36,718 nt of DNA from Oscillospiraceae bacterium (lineage in GTDB: Bacteria; Bacillota; Clostridia; Oscillospirales; Acutalibacteraceae), in assembly GCA_031267965.1 (NCBI GenBank), contig JAIRYC010000031.1:1-36718 (forward strand), written 5' to 3'. Made by a program: the position numbers and the translations under genes. The notes beneath the pieces were generated by a model. That model searched no databases. It saw nothing but the letters and a program-made list of their open reading frames with translations, and was not told the origin of the DNA. Shown one piece after another: positions 1 to 8,828 of this stretch; the stretch's first letter is position 1; each line of letters opens with the position of its first letter.

Positions 1-198
1 AAAACGGAAATCATCGTCTCTGTCGTGCTTAAGCGACAGGGCGATTGCGTCTTCCGCCGCTGCTTGCAGGCGTGTGATGGTGTACTGAGCAGGGGATATG
101 CTCGTCTGCGATTCCTCGCTGCCACTTGCAATTACGGTCATGCTGCTGCTTGTGATATGCACCTCAGTACAAACTGTTTCAAGGGTGATACCGTCCAT
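1..198 (-). CDS. Start of a small phage tail-module protein (partial)
   Basis: The frame is open from an ATG at 198-196 to the left edge, giving 66 residues with no stop. The ATG shares a TAATG overlap with the stop of the preceding tail gene, which indicates translational coupling in the tail operon. The N-terminus (MDGITLETVC...) has no motif that I recognise. The segment is rich in Ser, Thr and Ala and ends in a charged stretch. From position I infer a minor structural or accessory tail protein. The rest lies outside the window. Confidence 0.6.
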   Translation of the reverse strand, partial: MDGITLETVCTEVHITSSSMTVIASGSEESQTSISPAQYTITRLQAAAEDAIALSLKHDRDDDFRF

Positions 199-1202
199 TA
201 GAGGAACGTCTGAATTTCAGCAGGGATGTACGCAGCCAACGCAGCGACTTCAAGCCACGCCGATTTCAATTCTGTGAATACAACGCCATCGGCATAGGCG
301 GGCACGAGCTGGTTTTCTCCCATATCGAATGCCAGCCCCTCGGCGTAGGCAGTGTTGTCGGTGTCAAGAATGTACTGGTAGTAAATCGCGGACTTTTGAT
401 AGTCGCAGTCGATGATGTTGTCATCATCAAAGACCATATTGCCGGTGTTGTCGCCGTCAAGAAAGAACCCGGCATCGTAATAGGGGGCGCTTTCCTCTGT
501 GAATGTGCCTGCATCTTGACCGGGAACTGTTGGCACATCGAATGTGCCCGCGTCCCGCACGTAGGACAGAGAGTGCTGTTGCCCGCTTGTGCGGCGCACC
601 ACAATGTTCCCCTCCCTGTCTGCCTCCACCCAGCCACAGATGAGCTGCGCGTACATACTCAGCAGTTGCCTGAGGGACGCATCATCAACCATAAGGTCTT
701 TCGCGGTGGTCGCATCGATGAGGTAGGTTTCCGGCAAAACCAGCGTCAGGTCTTTCAGTGCGCACTGCTCCTGCAACAGCGCGCCCACCTGAGCAAATGT
801 GCTACCGGCGGGGATAGCCAGCTCGGCAAAGGTATCCAGAAAGCGGATATTGTCCTCCAGCTTGCAGTCGTAAAACCCCATGCGCGAAGACTTCACCGCC
901 GACACGATAGTGAATACCCCCATAGGGATTTCAAACGGGCTGCCGTCCGGCATAGCCACGCCGATGTAGAGCGTTTGCTTTTGCCCCTCTAGGTCGGTTG
1001 CATCGTTGGCAATCGCGGTAAATTCGCACGTAGTGATTTGGCAGGAGCCGGGGAGCCAGATGGTCTTGTCGCCGATGGCGCGGTCGAGTTTGAAGTTCGC
1101 GCCCACGAGGCTCTCGTTGTCCAGCAGGTCGCCAAAGCGGAATTGGTAGGTGACGGTTTCGGAGGATAACGCGGTCTGTACTTCTGGCGTGATTGCGTAC
1201 AT
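198..1202 (-). CDS. Phage tail / baseplate-hub-like protein
   Basis: This 334-residue protein is the third gene of the minus-strand tail module, 17 bases after the DUF6711-like gene and with a G-rich Shine-Dalgarno sequence before its ATG. The N-terminal half (about 1-110: YQFRFGD, QKQTLYIG, GVFTIVSA) resembles the first domain of tail-tip and baseplate-hub proteins that lie downstream of tape measure genes in Clostridia prophages. The middle (about 110-205) looks like a hub domain (FAELAIPAGSTFAQVGALL, then SLRQLLSMYAQLICGWVEADREGNIVVRR). It would act in the virion at the tail tip, not in the cell. The family is assigned by gene order and general resemblance, so the exact role (distal tail or hub) is inferred. 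Confidence 0.7.
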   Translation of the reverse strand: MYAITPEVQTALSSETVTYQFRFGDLLDNESLVGANFKLDRAIGDKTIWLPGSCQITTCEFTAIANDATDLEGQKQTLYIGVAMPDGSPFEIPMGVFTIVSAVKSSRMGFYDCKLEDNIRFLDTFAELAIPAGSTFAQVGALLQEQCALKDLTLVLPETYLIDATTAKDLMVDDASLRQLLSMYAQLICGWVEADREGNIVVRRTSGQQHSLSYVRDAGTFDVPTVPGQDAGTFTEESAPYYDAGFFLDGDNTGNMVFDDDNIIDCDYQKSAIYYQYILDTDNTAYAEGLAFDMGENQLVPAYADGVVFTELKSAWLEVAALAAYIPAEIQTFL

Positions 1203-1219
1203 AATCTGTGCCCCTTTTT

Positions 1220-1717
1220 TCAGTATTCAATCAGGTTGACGTCCATTGAGTGCCGAACGCCCGCACTATCCTTTCCGCACCAGTAGTTCGCATTAACCTC
1301 CGGCGTGGTACAGTAGCACTTGATTTTGATGTATCCATTGTGGATTGCAGACGGAAAGCACACCCATACAAAGTCGTTCGCGCCGTCGTTTTTCGCGCCC
1401 GGCTTGAGCAAGGAACACAGCCCGACTGTTTCTTTCCAAGTCAGGCTATTCCAGCCGATTGCGAGGGTCATCACGCCCTGGCGGAGGATAGAGCGGTGCA
1501 TCACCCCGCTCTTTGTGCGCACTGAATTCTCGCCGTCTAGCGTGTCTGCTTTGTACTTGAGATTTGCAACGGTCGGTAGCTTCACATTTGTACCGCTCTC
1601 TGTGGCAGCGGCATAGACGAGGTTTGGCGTCTGGATGTCCTGCGCCCCGATGGAGGAGAGATACGCCGTAAAATCCTGCGTGTTTATCGGGGCTGTTTGC
1701 CCCCAGGCCTTTGACAT
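1220..1717 (-). CDS. DUF6711-like phage tail protein
   Basis: This 165-residue protein (MSKAWGQTAPINT...) resembles the DUF6711 family of Clostridia prophages, which sits directly after the tape measure gene. Its ATG overlaps the tape measure stop as TAATG, so the two are coupled. Visible features are the Asn/Trp-rich segment TLAIGWNSLTWKETVGLC and a C-terminal stretch with several Cys residues (KIKCYCTTPEVNANYWCG). It has no signal peptide or membrane segment. It is probably a minor structural component of the tail; the biochemical role of this family is not established. Confidence 0.75.
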   Translation of the reverse strand: MSKAWGQTAPINTQDFTAYLSSIGAQDIQTPNLVYAAATESGTNVKLPTVANLKYKADTLDGENSVRTKSGVMHRSILRQGVMTLAIGWNSLTWKETVGLCSLLKPGAKNDGANDFVWVCFPSAIHNGYIKIKCYCTTPEVNANYWCGKDSAGVRHSMDVNLIEY

Positions 1718-4095
1718 TATGCGTACCCCCTTATTCTCTGCATGTGTCCAGCATACTGTGCCACAGCGCGGGCGATTTCCCGCCCATCCAGCATCACCGG
1801 GACGTTGATTGTTGTTGCCTGCCCGTCGCCCAAGAGGTTTGCAAGCTCTTCCCGCAGAATCTCACGAATCAGCCCCTCAGGGGCTTCCAGATTGCGCCCG
1901 TGTTTCTGGTCGCCGAGGATTGCCGCGAACTCCGCGCGGGGTGGTATAACCGCACCAGTGGCAAGGCGGGGCAGGCTCACGTTTGGCAGCGTACCGATGT
2001 TGAAGCCAAACTTCTTGCCGCCGATGAGCGGTATCCAATCTGGCACGTCAAAGCTGATTTTGTTGATACCCGCGATGATGTTGTTGATGCCGCGCAGGAA
2101 GAAGTTGATGAAGTTTTCCACCATGGAGAGCAGCCCGTTGATGGGGGCTTTCGCGCCGTTTTTGACGCTCGTCCACATGGCGGCGGCTTTGTCCTTGATG
2201 GCGTTCCACGCGTTCACAAAGGCATCCTTTATCTTCTTGGCGATGCCGTCTATGAACTCACGGAACTTTGTGTTGTTGTCGTAGAGGTACTTGAAAACAC
2301 CCGCAAACGGGTTTAGGATGAACGTGAGGATGTTTTTCCAATTGGTTTTGACCCAGTCAATGGCTTTTTGGAACACCTCTGTGATTTTTGTCTTGATATT
2401 TTGGAAAACAGCGACGACTTTGTCGATGACGTTCACCTTGAACCAGTCCGCGACTTTCTTCCAGATTTCCACGATTTTCGCCCACACAGCGGCGGCGACT
2501 TCCTTGACTTTATCCCAGTTTTTGACCAGCAAGATAATGCCCGCCACAAGGGCGGCAACCGCGAGGATAATCAAGGTGATAGGTGACGTCAACACCGCCA
2601 TAGCTGCGTTGAACAGCCATGTTGCCGCTGCTGCGGCGGCTGTCGCTACAGTCTGTGCCACAGTTGCTACTGTGTCGGCTATTTTTGCCGCAGTTTGCGC
2701 TATCCACTGTATGATTGAGCCAATCAGTGCGGCAGTCTGTAGGATAAAGCCACGAATGCCGTTTGCCACCTCGTTTGCTACGGAAGCCACGGTATCCGCA
2801 ATCTTTGCCGCAGTTTGCGCTATCCATTTCGCAATTGAGGTCACAATAAAGGCAATTTGCGTGGCAAGGCCTTTAACGTAGGCAACAGCGTTTTGGAATG
2901 TGTTTGTAATCGTGGCGGCAGTATCGGAGGTTTTTGTTGTGATGAGCACGAGGAGCATTCCTACTGCCTGTTGCACGACAGCCCCCAGTCCCCCCATCGT
3001 GTGCAACCACGAGAGTAGCTTGGTGACTTCCCACGCTGCCACAAGAGTGCCGATGACAATCACAAACGCAGATACGGTGGTCTGGTTGTCTTTTATCCAG
3101 TTGCCGATTTTGCTCAACGCATCCGCGAGCGTGTTTAGGATGGCTACTATCAGACCGCCTGTCCATGCGCGGATTGGTTGTAGAAAATTATCCCACAGCC
3201 ACGCTGCATAGGGCTTCAAAATCTCAAGTACCCCATCAAGAAAATCCAGTGCGCCTGCGAGCAGGTTCAACGATGCCGGGGCGGCTTCTTCAACGTACCA
3301 TTTCGCGATGGGCGCAAGTACGTTGTCGTTCAGCCACTTCAAGCCGTCTTTGACTTTGCTGATAAGCGGCTCAGCGGCGGTTTTCACTTTGTCAAAGGCA
3401 TTTACAAGATTGGTAAAGTCAATGTTCTTCCACGGTGTCGCGAGGTCAGACATGAAACCTTTTATTTTGGATATCGTCCCCTGAATCTTTGTTGCCAGTT
3501 CGTCTAGTTTGGCTTTCATGCCGCCATCCAGTACGTCCATCTCCTCCAGTGCCGCGCTGGTATCGATGGTGGGAGTGATCGTCGCGGGTGCGGCGTTTGG
3601 GGGCGTCGTCGCTGCGCTGGCGTCAGAAGTATTTATTACATTCAGCTGGTCGAACCCTGCGAGTTGCCCGGCTTTCTTTTGGGCTCTCGCGGCTTTATCC
3701 GTGGCTTTGGCAAGGGCGGTTTCGCCTGCCGCCGCCGCGTTGGCAGATGCGGCCACAGCGGCATTGCCTTTCGCCGCCTTATCTGCCGACGAGGTCTTGC
3801 CAAAGAGCAGCTGCATCACGTAGCTTGCCGCCTGCGCTACCCGCGTGAGGGCGGCAATAATCGCACTCAGCGAGGGGAGTACCGCCTTGGCGATGGGAAT
3901 GAGCGCATTGCCCACCGACACTTTCAGCTGGTTCAGATTGAACGATAGCTGCGACAGTTGCCCGCTGAAAGTCCCCGCCACCTTTGCCGCGTCGCCGGTC
4001 TGGAAGCGCGTCTCTACCATGATACCGTTGACCTCGGCAAGGATTTTCTGCTCTTGCGTGAGTTTGTTGGCAGTTGTGCCGATGGAGCGGGCATA
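1717..4095 (-). pseudogene. Phage tail tape measure protein, N-terminus missing
   Basis: The reading frame runs from the join near 4095 to a stop at 1719-1717, and the first in-frame ATG is at 4020. Just inside the join the sequence has the conserved core typical of TP901/siphophage tape measure proteins (LTQEQKILAEVNGIMVETRF, GTFSGQLSQLSFNLNQLK). Long Ala/Thr/Val helices, several hydrophobic helices (for example LTSPITLIILAVAALVAGIILL) and a Gly/Pro-rich tail follow. About 790 residues remain; upstream the frame runs into a TGA at 4107-4105 within unrelated WYL-gene DNA. The start and N-terminal coiled coil are therefore gone. In an intact phage this protein sets tail length and passes through the host membrane. 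Here it is a remnant unless the join is an assembly error. Confidence 0.85.
2684..2826. repeat. Two 23-base direct repeats 120 bases apart inside the tape measure gene
   Basis: Bases 2684-2706 and 2804-2826 are identical (they begin tttgccgcagtttgc). Together with similar flanking sequence they encode two copies of the helical segment WIAQTAAKIADTVA. Internal repeats are common in tape measure proteins, where repeat number scales with tail length. Confidence 0.8.
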
Positions 4096-4805
4096 AGCTC
4101 CAACTCAATTTTGTGATGCATATGAATGGCACTGAGCAACTCCAACATAATCCCACTGTCCAGCGCAAAGAGCATATACCTATGCTTATATGATAGATAA
4201 TCCGGCAAATCGTCGTATTTGTCCAAAATGTAACTGCCAACAACGCCCAGTGGGTTATCCTCAGTAAAGAAGGCAATGGCCTCGCGCCAGACGCGTAAAT
4301 CAAGTGACTTGATGGGTAACTTGTACACAAGCTGTTTGCCCTGCTTTTGGGCTGTAATCAACCCAAGTTCCGAATATTCCTTGAGCTTTTTGCGCAGAGT
4401 GGATTCGTCAATCGGGTCGGCATTTTGAAAGTGCGGGAGATATTCGCGGTCGATAATATCCAAAATATCAGTGATACTTTTTGGTTCATCGCAGATAAGA
4501 ATATCCAGCAGCAAAAAGTGCAGGCTGATGTCATTTTTTGTGAAGCACTTAGCCTTCCATGCTTTATACAGCGGGTTGTGTGTAATGTGGCGGCTGTCCA
4601 CCGAGAGAAACACCGCCTTGCCGGTTGCATCCTGCCGAAAGGACATGAAATTCCCCAGCCAGCTTTCAACCCGGCGTTTTTCGTTATCATAGCTCCGGGC
4701 GCTTTTTGCGTCGAACTCATCACGGCTGCGAAAACCGTAGACAAGAAATTGCCGCATGTAGTTGCGTATACCCGCGAAGTTTTTAATCAGCTCGCTGTAT
4801 GCCAC
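4096..4805 (-). pseudogene. WYL-domain transcriptional regulator, C-terminus lost at phage join
   Basis: The gene starts at a GTG (4805-4803) behind an AAGGCGG-like ribosome binding site, 30 bases after the phosphatase-like gene. About 237 residues are native. There is an N-terminal helical region (MAYSELIKNFAGIRNYMRQF), a winged-helix region about 75-155 (DILDIIDREY...LKEYSELGLITAQKQGK) and the beginning of a WYL ligand-sensing domain (LLSAIHMHHKIELEL). The frame then enters tape measure DNA and runs 26 unrelated residues to a stop at 4014. Members of this family are usually about 300-350 residues, so most of the WYL domain is missing. WYL regulators often control phage-defence operons; here the gene is the last of the operon. 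DNA binding may persist, but ligand sensing should be lost. Confidence 0.8.
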
Positions 4806-4835
4806 GGTTTCACCGCCTTTCGTGAGTTTGTAGTT

Positions 4836-5231
4836 TTATTCAGAATAATTGCGGTTAATGTGTTCGTTTACTTTGCTTCTAATTATATCCACAAGCTGTT
4901 TGTCCATGAATTCGTAATTGTCTGGAATGTACAGGCAGATTACCTTTTTGCCACTAAGCTCCGTTTGGTACCGCTGGCGTATTCGCTGGGTATGCTTTTT
5001 CTCCATGGTGAAAATAATATCTGCCCACCCAATCATGCCGCCTGTCACTTTAACACGCGCATTGTTTTCCGTCCCGGCAGATCGCACATCCAGTTCGGAC
5101 TCGTGAGCCAATGTGCGCTCGGCGGTTAAACTACGCCGCTTGTTTTGGCTGCACAAGAACAGCAATTTAAGCTTGTGATTAGCTTCGTTGGGCATTTGTT
5201 TCATCATATCCATAGCACTTCTTTTAACCAT
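4836..5231 (-). CDS. Low-molecular-weight protein tyrosine phosphatase-like protein
   Basis: This 131-residue protein has the phosphatase P-loop as LFLCSQNKRRS, matching C-x5-R-S, near residue 27. It also has the downstream motif SAGTE/AR (ELDVRSAGTENNAR) and the IPDNYEFMD segment of a small LMW-PTP-like subfamily. It would be a cytoplasmic phosphatase acting on phosphotyrosine or a phosphorylated small substrate; the substrate is unknown. The start at 5231 is chosen for the AAGGGA sequence just upstream; ATG codons at 5213 and 5207 are alternatives. It lies 42 bases after the YobI-like gene and 30 bases before the WYL gene, so it is very likely part of the defence-like operon. That is an unusual partner and suggests a signalling or modification step. 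Confidence 0.8.
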   Translation of the reverse strand: MVKRSAMDMMKQMPNEANHKLKLLFLCSQNKRRSLTAERTLAHESELDVRSAGTENNARVKVTGGMIGWADIIFTMEKKHTQRIRQRYQTELSGKKVICLYIPDNYEFMDKQLVDIIRSKVNEHINRNYSE

Positions 5232-5273
5232 CAGATCCCTTGTCTCTCTTCGTCTTGAATGGATAGACTCTAA

Positions 5274-8200
5274 TTATGTCGCAGTCACGCTCATCTTCTT
5301 TATAAGATGAAACCCATCTGTTAGCTTGAAGCTGTATAAGAATTCTCTCATGTATACATCAAACAACGCTATTGGGAACTCCCCTGTGAAGTCACCAAGA
5401 ACCTTGGCAATATTATCTACAACGATATTTTCAATGCACTTCTGGACATCAGTTGCCTCTTGTGGATATTGTAGAACAAGTCCAATAAGTTCGCTCATGT
5501 CAAAATTGTTTTTCAATATTTGCGTTTTCACTGCAACTGAATAAGATTTGGGCAGAATTTTTATGGGTTCTTCTGTGAATTCTAGCAAGCGGATTTTCAA
5601 GTCATCAGATATGTTCAAATCCAAAACATTCAGCGCTTCGTCAACATCAAAAAGCCCTTCGGTCATTATCTCAACATACTCTTCAACGTGCTTTTCAATG
5701 AATACGAGAAGCGATTTGGAGTAGTTTTTTCTTATAAAAACAAGTGCATCCTCATGCATGTGGATCGTATTGATATCAACGAGAATGCTAAATTTGTCAG
5801 CACAAATTCCGCTTATTGAGAAGCCTTCCTCATAGCAAAAATCAAGACCAGCTAAAATGTCTTTGTATACTTGATTGCTCAAACTGTTGCAAATAATAGC
5901 TGCATCAAATAGACTTTCGGCAATTTTATCATCGAAAATTACCGCTGTGGTAGAAAAGTCAATGGTTCCTGCGTGACGATTGATAAAGTCGATAAGCGTA
6001 TCGTCGAAAACCTTTTTGGAATCCAGAAAATATTGAACAATATTCTCAACATTACAGGGCACTTTATCTTCTTCAAGTAATTGCGCCCACAAGGATTTAT
6101 CTTCAACGGTCGATATGTGTTGTATGGTGCTATTAAGTGCAGAAATATATGAGGCTTTGTGATCGTTTGTGATTTCGCCGGAATTTAGAACACTTATGGC
6201 AACAGCTTCGTCATCTGAAATTTCTCCTGCCGCCATGTCGAGGTAGATGCCCATGTAAATATCAATGTTCTTCCAAATGTACTTTGCAAGTGGACTGTCT
6301 GGTTGCGCCATAATAAGAGTGAGGTTGTTGTGATAAAACTCTGTGTTCCCAAGATCATATGTTACTCGAAGCATTAAGGTAATATTTGAAGAGTTAATTT
6401 CATAGAGACACTTTTTATAAACCCCATCAAAAAGCTCGCTATCAGACTTTTCATAGTTCAATGTTTTGAATTTTACATCAAGAAAACAAAACCGATCAAG
6501 AAGTCTATCTCTGTTTGGTTCATCGCTTCTCTCTCCTTTATAATGCTGGCCGAACTCAAGAAACTCAGGATTATCCTGAATATAAGCAGTTATGCACTCG
6601 TCAATATTTGCTGCTTTTAATTCAGCATTTGATGTGAAATATAGTGTCAACAATACAAAGTTGTCGATTGCAACAGCTTGATTTTCACGGGGCAGAACTT
6701 CATTCAATATACGGATACCAGTATTCTCTTTTTGCGATATTTTGCCGTTACAATTTGCCGAAATATCTGAAATAAACTCCGGCCAAACTTGATTGACTTT
6801 GTTTATAAAAGCGTTGTCTTTAATCCCCCATAGGATTGCGGATAAAATATAATGGTAATTCTTTTCGTCGACAATCAAAGCAAAGAATAAATCTAAATAC
6901 GCCCCATCGTTTTCGCTTTTCAGCAGGTAAGACATTAAGGTGAAGTTTAGAGTTTGAGTGTCTTTCATCATATCTTTACTCAGATATGTTAAGACCAACT
7001 GGGGATTGTCCAGAGGATAATTAAATGGTTTAGGTTTTCTATCGTGAATACCTCGGAGGTATTTCTTATCTTGCTCTGTAATGCTATTCGGATAGAAATA
7101 TGTCATATAGTCATGATATGATTCGTCAATCATGCCAGACCTCAGCAGATAAATGAGTAGATCAAAGTAGTACATATTTTCAGTGCTAAAATATTTTTGG
7201 GCTTCTTGCTCATTAAATACAGACCTTGTTGATCCGGATTCGATAATTGCCGAAATCGTAAGGGATTGCAGCTCCTTTATTTTTTCTTTGAGGATTTTGA
7301 TCTCGGATTCAAGTTTATAAACTTTCCCGTCTTTCTTTGCTGTAATCAAATCAAGTCGTTTGTCGAGTTCTTCCTTAAATTTTGAGTAGTAATATCTGTG
7401 CTGAGCAAAGTTTTCTCGATTTACATAATTACCCCACTGCAATATATCTTTTGAAGCGAAATATTGATGTGCTTCTTCAACCGACTGCATGTGTTCGGCA
7501 TTGATCGTTGATAGCACCTTTTTCTTCTTCTCAATTTCTACCTCATAATCTGCTTTTTTATCATCAACAAAATCAGGCTTGCGGTCAAACAATGAAGCAA
7601 CATAGCCGCGCCCAAGTTGAAGTTCGCTAAAATCTCTGGGGAATAAGTTCTTGTATGTGATTATCGCAAGCATCTTATTCCAGTCTTGATCTGTAGTCCC
7701 GATACGAGTGATATATACTTTGAATTCGTTATAAATATTGAGAAGCACACGCATATCATCAATGTACAGAGAAAGGCTTTTCAAAAAATGTTCATCGAAC
7801 CTACCGAATATCTTACCCTTTTTGAGAACCTCAATAAATTTGTCGTATGAATTAGATCCATCTATGATGGGAACGACGGGCAGTATGTAATCGAAAAACT
7901 TTGTACGATCTTTTGTGGAGGTGAAAATATCATCGCGAAGCAAATAAAAGAAGCGAAGCGGTTTGTATTCACGAGTGCGCCTGATAAACAGTTTTGAAAC
8001 TCTATCATATTGCTTCTGACGCTGCTCATTGATTAACGTGTTTACCTCACGGAGCCTTTCGAATATACTAACGGCGTTGAAGCGATCCATATCCTCAAAT
8101 ACAATCACATCAACACCTGATCTTTCAAACAAATATAGAACCTCGTTCAAATATTTATCGAAATATGACTCTTCAGACTGTTCAAAAATTTCTATCTCGT

Positions 8201-8828
8201 TGCCTTGCACTGATAGCTTTTTGAATATGGTCTTATATTTAAAAATATGATATAGACGGAATATCATATATATAATAGCGGCAGCAAGCAGAATTAACCC
8301 TGCAATACGCGAAAAATCGCTGATGGAAAAGTAAAGAATGTTTTTTATCCAAGGAGAGCTTAATCCATTGACAAAGCCGCTCCACTTATCGAACAAAAAC
8401 GAGTATACGCCCAACATAACAGCTGCAACAAAAACCTCAAACAGTGACTTAGGCTTTGAAACTCGCTGTTTCACCCTGAAATTTGTCTGTGGTATGTTTT
8501 CGGGGGTAATCTGATGAATAAGTTGATTGAGGATTTTTCCTTCTAATACGGATTCCTTGATCGGTTTTTCTTGACCTGTCATTGCCGTTACGACTTCTTG
8601 TGAGCCTTCAAAATGAGCAAGGGAAATATGGAGGAATTGTGTTGATGGGTGAGATTTCTTGTAGGAGGCAATAACACTACTTTTACCAGCGCTATAAGCG
8701 CCGGAAACAGCAATATTTCTTAAATCCTGCTCGGAGAAGATAAAATCAAGCGCATCAGAATAAATGCCAAGTTCGGCATCATCAACTGGCGTTAGTTTTT
8801 GAAAATTATGGATGTTTTTGGCGCTCAT
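5274..8828 (-). CDS. YobI-family membrane P-loop NTPase (1184 aa)
   Basis: The N-terminal block (FQKLTPVDDAELGIYSDALD, then AVSGAYSAGKSSV) is characteristic of the YobI P-loop NTPase family. Walker A is GAYSAGKS at about residues 43-50, and a Walker B-like VIVFEDMDRFN lies at about 241-251. Two hydrophobic segments at about 130-147 and 175-195 interrupt the NTPase domain, an arrangement shared with KAP-type NTPases, so the protein is probably anchored in the inner membrane with a large cytoplasmic C-terminal part. A charged coiled-coil-like stretch follows at about 475-580. The remaining roughly 600 residues are helical and unassigned. The start at 8828 is preferred over an upstream ATG at 8993 because AGGAGGA precedes it (8839-8833) and the earlier start would lie deep inside the methyltransferase gene. 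It overlaps that gene by 23 bases. The function of YobI proteins is not established; the context suggests phage defence. Confidence 0.9.
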   Translation of the reverse strand: MSAKNIHNFQKLTPVDDAELGIYSDALDFIFSEQDLRNIAVSGAYSAGKSSVIASYKKSHPSTQFLHISLAHFEGSQEVVTAMTGQEKPIKESVLEGKILNQLIHQITPENIPQTNFRVKQRVSKPKSLFEVFVAAVMLGVYSFLFDKWSGFVNGLSSPWIKNILYFSISDFSRIAGLILLAAAIIYMIFRLYHIFKYKTIFKKLSVQGNEIEIFEQSEESYFDKYLNEVLYLFERSGVDVIVFEDMDRFNAVSIFERLREVNTLINEQRQKQYDRVSKLFIRRTREYKPLRFFYLLRDDIFTSTKDRTKFFDYILPVVPIIDGSNSYDKFIEVLKKGKIFGRFDEHFLKSLSLYIDDMRVLLNIYNEFKVYITRIGTTDQDWNKMLAIITYKNLFPRDFSELQLGRGYVASLFDRKPDFVDDKKADYEVEIEKKKKVLSTINAEHMQSVEEAHQYFASKDILQWGNYVNRENFAQHRYYYSKFKEELDKRLDLITAKKDGKVYKLESEIKILKEKIKELQSLTISAIIESGSTRSVFNEQEAQKYFSTENMYYFDLLIYLLRSGMIDESYHDYMTYFYPNSITEQDKKYLRGIHDRKPKPFNYPLDNPQLVLTYLSKDMMKDTQTLNFTLMSYLLKSENDGAYLDLFFALIVDEKNYHYILSAILWGIKDNAFINKVNQVWPEFISDISANCNGKISQKENTGIRILNEVLPRENQAVAIDNFVLLTLYFTSNAELKAANIDECITAYIQDNPEFLEFGQHYKGERSDEPNRDRLLDRFCFLDVKFKTLNYEKSDSELFDGVYKKCLYEINSSNITLMLRVTYDLGNTEFYHNNLTLIMAQPDSPLAKYIWKNIDIYMGIYLDMAAGEISDDEAVAISVLNSGEITNDHKASYISALNSTIQHISTVEDKSLWAQLLEEDKVPCNVENIVQYFLDSKKVFDDTLIDFINRHAGTIDFSTTAVIFDDKIAESLFDAAIICNSLSNQVYKDILAGLDFCYEEGFSISGICADKFSILVDINTIHMHEDALVFIRKNYSKSLLVFIEKHVEEYVEIMTEGLFDVDEALNVLDLNISDDLKIRLLEFTEEPIKILPKSYSVAVKTQILKNNFDMSELIGLVLQYPQEATDVQKCIENIVVDNIAKVLGDFTGEFPIALFDVYMREFLYSFKLTDGFHLIKKMSVTAT

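Noticed and set aside
2291-2881. Long plus-strand frames opposite the tape measure gene
   Set aside because: They mirror the Ala/Thr helical repeats of the tape measure gene and have no start signals.
4347-5129. A 260-codon plus-strand frame
   Set aside because: It is antisense to the WYL and phosphatase genes, whose motifs are clear on the minus strand.
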